From positions 3,609-15,708 of the forward strand of contig DHEX01000017.1 of NCBI GenBank assembly GCA_002400085.1: a DNA stretch of 12,100 nt, written 5' to 3'. Both the position numbers and the translations under genes were made by a program. The stretch's first letter is position 1. Every line of letters begins with the position of its first letter. A model generated the notes under the pieces. The model saw only the letters and a program-made list of their open reading frames with translations. It made no database searches and was not told where the DNA came from. Shown here piece after piece: positions 5,944 through 12,100 of this stretch. The stretch comes from Clostridiaceae bacterium UBA4839 (GTDB lineage Bacteria > Bacillota > Clostridia > Clostridiales > Caloramatoraceae).

Positions 5944-6870
5944 ATGTTAAAAGGAAGACATTTAATTGACCCGATGGATTTTACAAAGGAGGAACTAAAT
6001 GAGATTTTTGATTATGCTGAGCTTATAATTAAAAATCCGGAAAAATATTCTCATACTTGTGACGGTAAAATTCTTGCAACACTTTTTTATGAACCAAGTA
6101 CGAGAACAAGATTTAGTTTTGAAGCAGCAATGCTTAGACTTGGTGGAAGAGTAATTGGATTTTCAGAACCAAATTCAAGCTCTGTAGCCAAGGGAGAAAG
6201 CATAGCAGATACAATAAGAACAGTTTCCTGTTATGCAGATATAGCGGTAATGAGGCATCCTAAAGAAGGTGCCCCTCAAGTTGCTTCTACTTATTCCAGT
6301 ATTCCTGTCATAAATGCTGGAGATGGCGGACATGTTCATCCAACTCAAACACTTACTGATTTGCTTACAATTAAGTCACGTTTTAATAGATTATCAAATC
6401 TTAAAGTTGGTTTCTGCGGAGATTTAAAATTTGGCAGAACAGTTCATTCATTAATAAAAGCCCTTTCAAGATATGAAAATAATTCATTTATACTTATATC
6501 CCCAAAAGAACTTAAGATTCCTGATTACATTAGGGATGAAGTTTTAAATAAGAATAATATAGAATATAGGGAAGTTGAAAAAATCGAGGATGTTATGGGA
6601 GAGCTTGACATACTCTATATGACGAGGGTTCAAAGAGAAAGATTCTTTAATGAAGAAGAATATTTAAGGCTTAAAGACAGCTACATTATAGATGGGGAAA
6701 AAATGAAAAAAGCTAAGGATGATATGATTGTTATGCATCCTCTTCCAAGAGTGAATGAAATTTCATATGAAGTAGATGAGGATAAAAGAGCTTATTATTT
6801 TAAGCAGGCTAAGTATGGAATGTTTGTAAGAATGGCACTTATATCAAAATTATTGGGGGTGGATGAATAA
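5944..6870 (+). CDS. pyrB: Aspartate carbamoyltransferase catalytic subunit
   Basis: This cytoplasmic enzyme joins carbamoyl phosphate and L-aspartate to N-carbamoyl-L-aspartate, the committed step of pyrimidine synthesis. The 308 residues match the family length. The carbamoyl phosphate loop is PSTRTRFSFE (Ser52, Thr53, Arg54, Thr55), with the SSSVAKGES loop near 78-86 (Lys83) from the neighbouring subunit, HPTQTLTDL at 132-140 and HPLPR at 265-269. The key residues are present, so the enzyme should be active. The start follows a strong AAGGAGGAG (5931-5939). It is the first gene of the operon behind the PyrR-type attenuator. The next gene is the regulatory subunit, so a catalytic-regulatory holoenzyme of the E. 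coli kind is expected rather than the catalytic trimer alone seen in Bacillus. Confidence 0.97.
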   Translation: MLKGRHLIDPMDFTKEELNEIFDYAELIIKNPEKYSHTCDGKILATLFYEPSTRTRFSFEAAMLRLGGRVIGFSEPNSSSVAKGESIADTIRTVSCYADIAVMRHPKEGAPQVASTYSSIPVINAGDGGHVHPTQTLTDLLTIKSRFNRLSNLKVGFCGDLKFGRTVHSLIKALSRYENNSFILISPKELKIPDYIRDEVLNKNNIEYREVEKIEDVMGELDILYMTRVQRERFFNEEEYLRLKDSYIIDGEKMKKAKDDMIVMHPLPRVNEISYEVDEDKRAYYFKQAKYGMFVRMALISKLLGVDE

Positions 6871-7301
6871 TGTTAACTATAAATAGCATTAAAAATGGAA
6901 TCGTAATAGACCATATAAAAGCTGGATACGGAATGAAAATATTCGAGTATCTTGGACTTGATAAAGCTGATTATACAGTAGCACTTATAATGAATGCTCC
7001 AAGTGAAAAGATTGGAAGGAAGGACATAATTAAAATTGAAAATGCAATAGATATTGATTATACAGCTTTAGGGCTTATAGAGCCTAATGCAACAATAAAT
7101 ATAATTGAAAATGAAAAAATTAAAGAAAAGATCAATTTAAAGCTGCCTGAAAGGGTTGAAAATATAATAAAGTGCAAAAACCCAAGATGCGTAACTTCAA
7201 TAGAAAATTATATACCTCATGTTTTTTATCTTGTAGATGAAGAAAAAGGTGAATACAGGTGTAAATATTGTGATGAAATATATAAGGTACATGATAAATA
7301 A
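6870..7301 (+). CDS. pyrI: Aspartate carbamoyltransferase regulatory subunit
   Basis: This 143-residue protein has an N-terminal nucleotide-binding domain (about 1-95, including GIVIDHIKAGYGMKIFEYL and the EPNATINII strand) and a C-terminal zinc domain with cysteines 102, 107, 131 and 134, in the C-x4-C and CxxC pattern that binds Zn and contacts PyrB. It gives nucleotide feedback control to the catalytic subunit. Its ATG overlaps the pyrB stop by one base (TAATG at 6868-6872), with GGGGGTGG just upstream, so translation is coupled and subunits are made in step. It is slightly shorter than E. coli PyrI. Confidence 0.96.
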   Translation: MLTINSIKNGIVIDHIKAGYGMKIFEYLGLDKADYTVALIMNAPSEKIGRKDIIKIENAIDIDYTALGLIEPNATINIIENEKIKEKINLKLPERVENIIKCKNPRCVTSIENYIPHVFYLVDEEKGEYRCKYCDEIYKVHDK

Positions 7302-7328
7302 TATCTGCTAACTTTAAGGGGGTACAAA

Positions 7329-8204
7329 ATGATTATAGATGAGCTTTACTATAATGTTAAAGAAAAGGGAAATGTGTGCGTAGGGCTTGACACTTCTTAT
7401 GATTATGTTCCAGAACAAATAAAAAATAAATATACAAATCCAGGTGAAGCAGTACTTGAATTTAACAAAAAAATAATTGATGCTGTGGCAGATTCAGCAG
7501 CATGTTTTAAAGTACAAATAGCTTATTATGAAGCTCTTGGAATTGATGGAATGATTGCTTACAAAAATACGTTAAAATATATAAAAGAAAAAGGCTGTCT
7601 TGTTATATCTGATATAAAAAGAGGGGATATAGCAGATACAGCTAAGATGTATGCCAAAGCTCACTTTGAAGGAGATTTTGAAACGGATTTTATAACACTC
7701 AGCCCTTATATGGGGATGGATAGTATAGATCCATATTTAAAGTATATTGAAGAGGGAAGAAAAGGAGTATTCATACTGGTTAGAACATCAAATAAAGGAT
7801 ACTATGATTTTCAAGAAATAAAAGATGCAAATGGGACTTCCTTGTTTTATAAAGTAGGGGATAAAGTAAATGAGCTTTCAAATAAATATATAGGTAAGTG
7901 CTGCTACAGCTCAATTGGTGCTGTAGTTGGATGCACCCATAGAGAAGAATCAAAGCTGATTCGTGAAAGATATAAGAATATGTTTTTCTTAATTCCAGGC
8001 TACGGTGCTCAAGGCGGAGGAGGCCTTGATGCAGCTTCATATTTAAAGGATGGAAATGGCGGGGTTGTAAACTCTTCAAGAGGAATCCTTTTAGCATATA
8101 AAAAATATGAAGATGGCAGCAGAAACTTTGATGAATATGCAAGAAAAGAAGTTTTAAGAATGAGGGAGGATATAGAAAATGCAGCAGGTATATGTAGAGG
8201 GTAA
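7329..8204 (+). CDS. pyrF: Orotidine 5'-phosphate decarboxylase (subfamily 2)
   Basis: The enzyme decarboxylates OMP to UMP, the last step of the pathway. At 291 residues it belongs to the longer subfamily-2 group rather than the roughly 240-residue Bacillus form. Catalytic residues lie in SDIKRGDIADTAKMY (Asp95, Lys97, Asp100). The N-terminal CVGLDTS strand, FKVQIAYYEALG (60-71) and the late GYGAQGGG phosphate-binding turn are also typical. The gene starts 27 nt after pyrI behind AAGGGGG. Its last 26 nt overlap the start of pyrK. Confidence 0.95.
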   Translation: MIIDELYYNVKEKGNVCVGLDTSYDYVPEQIKNKYTNPGEAVLEFNKKIIDAVADSAACFKVQIAYYEALGIDGMIAYKNTLKYIKEKGCLVISDIKRGDIADTAKMYAKAHFEGDFETDFITLSPYMGMDSIDPYLKYIEEGRKGVFILVRTSNKGYYDFQEIKDANGTSLFYKVGDKVNELSNKYIGKCCYSSIGAVVGCTHREESKLIRERYKNMFFLIPGYGAQGGGGLDAASYLKDGNGGVVNSSRGILLAYKKYEDGSRNFDEYARKEVLRMREDIENAAGICRG

Positions 8205-8919
8205 AATAGTTATAAATAAACAAATTGAAAAAAATATATATATGATTTCAGTTGAAGGAAAATTTGAAGCAAAACCTGGACAGTTTTATATGATAAGAGC
8301 TTGGGATAAGGAGCCCTTTTTATCAAGGCCAATAAGCGTGTATGATTTAGATGATGAAAAGATTAGTTTTGTATATGAGGTAAGAGGCAAGGGAACAGAA
8401 ATTTTGAGCAAAAAAAACTGCGGGGATGCTATTAAGCTTATGGGACCATGTGGCAACGGGTTTGACGTTGATAAAATAAAAGGGAAAATAGCAGTGGTTA
8501 CAGGGGGAATAGGAATTGCACCTATGCTTTATACTATAAAAAGCATTAAAGATTCAAAAATAGATATTTTTGCAGGATTCAGAGAAAAAAGTTATATTAC
8601 AAATGAAATGAAAAAGTATGCTGACAATGTTTATATAACTACCGATAATGGAAGCGAAGGATATAAGGGAAATGTTGCAGAAATATTTAATCCAATAGAA
8701 TATAATGCAGTTTTATGCTGTGGACCAACTGTTATGATGAAAAAAGTTTCTAATATGTGCTTAAACTCAGGTACAGCGTGCCTAATATCCATGGAAGAAA
8801 AAATGGCATGCGGAGTAGGAGCTTGTCTTGGATGTGCATGTAATACAAGTGATGGAAAAAAACGTGTATGTAAGGATGGACCTGTATTTTGGGGGAGAGA
8901 AGTGATCTTGAGTGCTTGA
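8179..8919 (+). CDS. pyrK: Dihydroorotate dehydrogenase electron transfer subunit
   Basis: PyrK passes electrons from the FMN of PyrD through FAD and a [2Fe-2S] cluster to NAD+. The 246 residues show an FAD-binding barrel with SRPISVYDLD (49-58), an NAD-binding domain with VVTGGIGIAPML (107-118) and CGPTVM (181-186), and a C-terminal iron-sulfur motif with Cys211, Cys216, Cys219 and Cys231 (an extra cysteine sits at 221). The start codon lies inside the end of pyrF, 26 nt before its stop, behind GGGAGGA (8164-8170, 8-nt spacing). The end overlaps pyrD by 8 nt. This packing suggests fixed PyrD:PyrK stoichiometry. Confidence 0.95.
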   Translation: MQQVYVEGKIVINKQIEKNIYMISVEGKFEAKPGQFYMIRAWDKEPFLSRPISVYDLDDEKISFVYEVRGKGTEILSKKNCGDAIKLMGPCGNGFDVDKIKGKIAVVTGGIGIAPMLYTIKSIKDSKIDIFAGFREKSYITNEMKKYADNVYITTDNGSEGYKGNVAEIFNPIEYNAVLCCGPTVMMKKVSNMCLNSGTACLISMEEKMACGVGACLGCACNTSDGKKRVCKDGPVFWGREVILSA

Positions 8920-9808
8920 TGTTAATATATGCGGGATAAATTTCAAAAACCCTGTAATAGGCGCATCTGGTACCTTTGGATTTGGAGAAGAATATAATGA
9001 GTTTTATAATGTGTCAATGCTTGGAGGAATTTGTACAAAGGGACTTACTTTAAATAAAAAGGAAGGAAATAATGGTACTAGAATTTTTGAAACACCATCA
9101 GGTTTAATGAACAGCATAGGGCTTCAAAATCCTGGCATTGATGAATTTATAAATAATGTACTTCCTAATATGAGAAGATTTGATACGGTAATAATAGCAA
9201 ATCTTGGCGGAGGAAGTTTAGAAGATTACATTCAGGGAGCGGAAAAGCTTTCTAAAACCAGCATAGATATGATTGAGCTTAATATATCCTGCCCCAATGT
9301 TAAAAATGGCGGTATGGCTTTTGGGATTAAAAGTGAAGTGGCATTTAACGTAGTAAAAGAAGTGAAAAAGGTGTGCAAAAAGCCTCTTATGGTTAAGCTT
9401 TCACCTAATGCAGAGGATATTGTGGACATGGCTTTAAAATGTGAAGAGGCTGGAGCAGATTGCCTTTCCCTTGTAAATACATTTAAGGCTATGGCAATAG
9501 ATATAAAAAGAAAAGCACCGGTTTTTCAAAATATTACTGCAGGACTTTCAGGCCCTTGCATAAAACCTATAGCTTTAAGAATGGTTTACGAGGTTTGCAA
9601 ATCTGTCCACATTCCTGTAATTGGAATGGGAGGGATAGACACTTATGAGGATGCATTGGAGTTTATTATGGCAGGAGCCTATGCAGTTCAAGTAGGAAGT
9701 TCAAACTTTAAAAACCCATATACCTGCAAAGAAATAGTGGAGGGGTTACAAGCTTATATGGAAAGAGAAGGTCTTAATGATTTAAGCGAGATAAGGGGAA
9801 TAATATAG
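8912..9808 (+). CDS. pyrD: Dihydroorotate dehydrogenase, class 1B catalytic subunit
   Basis: This cytosolic FMN enzyme oxidises dihydroorotate to orotate and works with PyrK using NAD+. The 298 residues match class 1B. Features include ASGTFGFGEEY (18-28), CTKGLTLN (Lys43), NSIGLQNPG (67-75) and ELNISCPNV (122-130) with catalytic base Cys127, which marks class 1 rather than the Ser-using class 2. The C-terminal GMGGI and AVQVGS hold the FMN phosphate. GTG 8912 is the start: an in-frame TGA at 8909-8911 excludes anything upstream. GGGGGAG (8891-8897) is the only good ribosome binding site and is rather far (14 nt), so coupling to pyrK translation (8-nt overlap) is likely. Confidence 0.95.
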   Translation: MLDVNICGINFKNPVIGASGTFGFGEEYNEFYNVSMLGGICTKGLTLNKKEGNNGTRIFETPSGLMNSIGLQNPGIDEFINNVLPNMRRFDTVIIANLGGGSLEDYIQGAEKLSKTSIDMIELNISCPNVKNGGMAFGIKSEVAFNVVKEVKKVCKKPLMVKLSPNAEDIVDMALKCEEAGADCLSLVNTFKAMAIDIKRKAPVFQNITAGLSGPCIKPIALRMVYEVCKSVHIPVIGMGGIDTYEDALEFIMAGAYAVQVGSSNFKNPYTCKEIVEGLQAYMEREGLNDLSEIRGII

Positions 9809-9838
9809 ACATTCAACCATACTTGTTATAAAAATATA

Positions 9839-9858
9839 TAGAAATAGCGGGATTTCTA
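9839..9858 (+). other. Small hairpin in the pyrD-pyrE gap
   Basis: The 83-nt gap between pyrD and pyrE contains TAGAAAT/ATTTCTA (9839-9845 and 9852-9858) around AGCGGG. It lacks a U-tract, so it is more likely an RNA-processing or stability element than a terminator. No promoter is apparent in the gap. Confidence 0.4.
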
Positions 9859-9891
9859 ATTTTGAAGTGTGTAAATTAAGGAGGCATTGAA

Positions 9892-10443
9892 ATGGTAATA
9901 GATATTTTAAAAGAAACAGGGGCATTATTAGAGGGACACTTTTTACTGTCATCAGGAAAGCACAGTGGTCACTATGTTCAGTGTGCAAAGCTTTTGCAAT
10001 ACCCAGATAAAGCTAATGAAGTTTTAAGTGTTACGGCTGAAAAAATAAAAGATATTGACTTTGATGTAATTGTAGGGCCTGCAATGGGAGGAATAATAGT
10101 AGCTTATGAGCTTGGAAGGCAGCTTAATAAAAAAGCAATTTTTACTGAAAGAGTAAATGGTGAAATGATGCTTAGGAGGGGCTTTGAAATAAAACCCGGT
10201 CAAAAGGTAATTATATCTGAGGACGTAGTTACAACAGGCAAATCCTCAAAAGAAACCATTGATGTAGTCAAAAGCTTTGGCGGAGAAGTGGTAGCAGTTG
10301 CATGTATTGCTGATAGAAGCACTGGGGATATAGGATATCCAATTTATAGCGCAATAAAACTTCAAATAGAAACTTATGACAGTGATGAATGCCCATTGTG
10401 TAAGCAGGGAATTCCCTTTGTAAAACCAGGAAGCAGAGTTTAA
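9892..10443 (+). CDS. pyrE: Orotate phosphoribosyltransferase
   Basis: The enzyme joins orotate and PRPP to OMP, which PyrF then decarboxylates. The 183 residues are a type-I phosphoribosyltransferase with the PRPP signature VIISEDVVTTGKS (106-118, acidic pair Glu110-Asp111), the early GHFLLSSGKHSGHYVQ region that binds orotate, and the GPAMGGI loop (62-68). It is shorter than the roughly 213-residue enterobacterial form and resembles the compact form of clostridia and archaea, including a C-terminal C-x2-C (177 region: CPLC). The ribosome binding site is AAGGAGG about 8 nt upstream. It is the last pyr gene, followed by a terminator. Confidence 0.95.
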   Translation: MVIDILKETGALLEGHFLLSSGKHSGHYVQCAKLLQYPDKANEVLSVTAEKIKDIDFDVIVGPAMGGIIVAYELGRQLNKKAIFTERVNGEMMLRRGFEIKPGQKVIISEDVVTTGKSSKETIDVVKSFGGEVVAVACIADRSTGDIGYPIYSAIKLQIETYDSDECPLCKQGIPFVKPGSRV

Positions 10444-10492
10444 TGAAAAAACTTTTAATATATTTTAAGTGGATTAAAATAACTGTAGATTT

Positions 10493-10532
10493 AAGAACCA
10501 CTATCTTATAATATATAATGATAGTGGTTCTT
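10493..10532 (+). terminator. pyr operon terminator
   Basis: Bases 10493-10505 pair perfectly with 10520-10532 in a 13-bp stem around a 14-nt AT-rich loop, followed by a T-rich tail (TATTTGGTTATTATTTTG). It lies 50 nt after the pyrE stop and before the MocR gene, which has to have its own promoter or rely on read-through. Confidence 0.8.
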
Positions 10533-10578
10533 TATTTGGTTATTATTTTGTGCAAGAATTATATTAGGAGTTGAATTT

Positions 10579-12033
10579 ATGTTTTATGATTTAAAATTAA
10601 ATGATACAAAGCCAGTTTACCTTCAAATAAAAGATTATATTAAATCTATGATTTTAAGTGGAATGCTTCAAAAGGATATAAAACTTCCATCTACAAGGGA
10701 ATTATCTTCAATTTTAAATGTTAGCAGGAATACAGTAATTGAGGCATATAAGTACCTTGAAGATGAAGGATTTGTATATACTGTAAGGGGACGTGGGTTT
10801 TATGTATCAAATGTAGAAATCAATAGACAGGATGAATGGAACTTCAATTGGAGCAGTGAATTTAATAGCTATGCAAAACTTTCAGAGGAACTTGACATAG
10901 TAAAAAGTGAACCTGTATGGAAAAGGGGTATGATTTCCTTTAAAAGCATAGCACCAGATAATAGTTATTTTGATGTAGAAGAGGTTAAAAAAGCTTTTTT
11001 AAACAGGATGGCCCTTGAAGGTGATAAGCTTTTAAATTATGGATATGCCAAAGGGTATAAACCTCTAATTGAATACCTTATGAAGTATATGGAAGGTAAG
11101 GGTGTAGCTAAAGAAGGCAAGGACATTCTTATTACAAATGGATTTACTGAGGCATTTGATATTTTACTTTCATCACTTACTAACTCTGGTGATAAGATAA
11201 TTTGTGAAAATCCTACACACAATACTGCCATTAAAATAATGAAGCTTCATGGGCTTAATATTGAGGGAGTAGAATTAGATGATGATGGAATAAATCTAGA
11301 AAAGCTTAAAAATAAAATAACTAAAGATACTAAACTTGCATACTTAATTCCTTCTTATCATAATCCCACTGGAATAATAATGCCTCCAGAAAAAAGGATT
11401 GAGGTCTTTAATATTTTTAAGGAGTATAATGTCCCTATTATTGAGGATGGATTTAATGAAGAGTTAAGATATTCAGGATCTCATGTTGCGCCTATAGCAG
11501 CACTTTGTGGGAAAGGCAATGGTGTTATTTATATTGGCAGTTTTTCTAAAGTTCTATTTCCAGGGCTTAGAATTGGATGGATTATGGCTGATAAAGATCT
11601 TATTTCGGTTCTTGAAAGTGTTAAAAGAAGCAGAAATATCCATACATCTTTTATAGATCAGGCTATTTTATTTGAATACTTAAATGGAGGTAATTTTGAA
11701 AAATATATAAAAAGAGTAAGAAAAATTTATAAAGAAAAATATGAATGTGCAGTTAAATGTGCTAAAAAATATATACCTAATAAGAAAATATTAGGAGAGG
11801 GCGGACTTCATATTTTCTTGGAGTTAAGCGATGAAATTGATACAAGGGATGTTCTTTCAGAGTGTATGAAAAAAGGAGTAATATTCATGCCAGGTGATAT
11901 TTTTTACACAGATGGCAGGGGTAAAAATACTCTCCGCCTTGGCTTTTCAAGGAATAGCATTGAAGATATTGAAAAAGGTTTTAAAATAATTGGGAATGTA
12001 GTAAAGAATATGAATATGGAGGTAACAAAATGA
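10579..12033 (+). CDS. MocR-family (GntR/aminotransferase) transcriptional regulator, DdlR-like candidate
   Basis: The 484 residues are a GntR winged helix (about 10-78, with LPSTRELSSILNVSRNTVIEAY) joined to a fold-type I aminotransferase-like domain (about 115-475). The PLP site is intact: YHNPTG (260-265), Asp290, and Lys324 in GSFSKVLFPGLR, with Arg331. MocR proteins use PLP to sense amines or amino acids and seldom act as aminotransferases. The gene has AGGAG (10565-10569) 9 nt before its ATG. It overlaps the next gene, ddl, by 4 nt (ATGA at 12030-12033). Because MocR regulators of ddl (DdlR) are known in Firmicutes, I infer that it senses D-alanine or a related ligand and controls ddl and possibly itself. 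PdxR (vitamin B6 control) is the main alternative, but no pdx genes are nearby. Confidence 0.88.
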   Translation: MFYDLKLNDTKPVYLQIKDYIKSMILSGMLQKDIKLPSTRELSSILNVSRNTVIEAYKYLEDEGFVYTVRGRGFYVSNVEINRQDEWNFNWSSEFNSYAKLSEELDIVKSEPVWKRGMISFKSIAPDNSYFDVEEVKKAFLNRMALEGDKLLNYGYAKGYKPLIEYLMKYMEGKGVAKEGKDILITNGFTEAFDILLSSLTNSGDKIICENPTHNTAIKIMKLHGLNIEGVELDDDGINLEKLKNKITKDTKLAYLIPSYHNPTGIIMPPEKRIEVFNIFKEYNVPIIEDGFNEELRYSGSHVAPIAALCGKGNGVIYIGSFSKVLFPGLRIGWIMADKDLISVLESVKRSRNIHTSFIDQAILFEYLNGGNFEKYIKRVRKIYKEKYECAVKCAKKYIPNKKILGEGGLHIFLELSDEIDTRDVLSECMKKGVIFMPGDIFYTDGRGKNTLRLGFSRNSIEDIEKGFKIIGNVVKNMNMEVTK

Positions 12034-12100
12034 AAGTTGGAGTTTTAATGGGAGGAATGTCCTCAGAAAGAGAAGTTTCATTAAATACAGGTAAGGAAAT
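12030..12100 (+). CDS. ddl: D-alanine-D-alanine ligase, N-terminal fragment cut by the window edge
   Basis: Only the first 23 codons are present. The translation MKVGVLMGGMSSEREVSLNT matches the Ddl N-terminus, including the GGxSxEReVSL nucleotide-binding turn. The enzyme makes the D-Ala-D-Ala dipeptide for peptidoglycan in the cytoplasm using ATP. ATG 12030 overlaps the MocR stop (ATGA) and has GGAGG at 12018-12022, 7 nt upstream. The gene continues beyond the window. Confidence 0.88.
   Translation, partial: MKVGVLMGGMSSEREVSLNTGKE

Noticed and set aside
7780..8223. 147-residue minus-strand reading frame
   Set aside because: It lies entirely antisense to pyrF and the start of pyrK, is a low-complexity Leu/Phe/Tyr/His-rich translation, and has no ribosome binding site or family features.
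1..12100. CRISPR arrays, tRNA or rRNA genes, complete insertion sequences
   Set aside because: No regularly spaced repeats, no tRNA-like cloverleaf with a CCA end, and no transposase or terminal inverted repeats were found by eye.

Overview
The window looks like chromosome of a low-GC Firmicute, most likely a Clostridium sensu stricto relative. The DNA is AT-rich, ribosome binding sites are strong GGAGG types, almost every gene lies on the + strand, and the pyrimidine genes run in the pyrB-pyrI-pyrF-pyrK-pyrD-pyrE order known from clostridia. The assignment rests on gene order and base composition only.

Bases 1-680 hold no confident gene. There is a strong bidirectional terminator (32-72), a GC-richer island with a possible minus-strand gene remnant (71-310), a first copy of a 27-bp sequence (393-419), a second terminator-like hairpin (450-490), and a palindrome-rich leader before the first gene.

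Bases 681-5541 are a phosphotransferase (PTS) locus: a LicR/MtlR-type PRD regulator with fused EIIB-like and EIIA-like domains, separate EIIA, EIIB and EIIC of the ascorbate (Ula) type, then, after a hairpin terminator, a SIS-domain protein of the UPF0309 kind. The sugar is unknown. The expected cycle is import and phosphorylation by EIIA/B/C, processing of the phosphosugar by the SIS protein or by enzymes encoded elsewhere, and regulator control by phosphorylation. A 19-codon reading frame with a good ribosome binding site (5644-5703) sits where another gene of this locus might have been cut short.

Bases 5717-10532 are the pyr operon. The promoter uses the second copy of the 27-bp sequence, and the leader carries a PyrR-type anti-antiterminator, an antiterminator and a terminator. 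Together pyrB and pyrI encode a regulated aspartate transcarbamoylase; pyrD and pyrK a class 1B (NAD-linked) dihydroorotate dehydrogenase; pyrE and pyrF the last two steps to UMP. carAB, pyrC and pyrR are not in the window. A 13-bp hairpin ends the operon.

Bases 10579-12100 hold a MocR/GntR-type regulator with a PLP-binding aminotransferase domain, overlapping by 4 nt the start of a D-alanine-D-alanine ligase gene that runs off the end. This pairing suggests a DdlR-like regulator of cell-wall D-Ala-D-Ala synthesis.

The most notable structural point is that the 27-bp repeat carrying the pyr -35 element flanks the whole PTS locus as a direct repeat 5.3 kb apart. This suggests that the PTS block was inserted or rearranged next to the pyr promoter.
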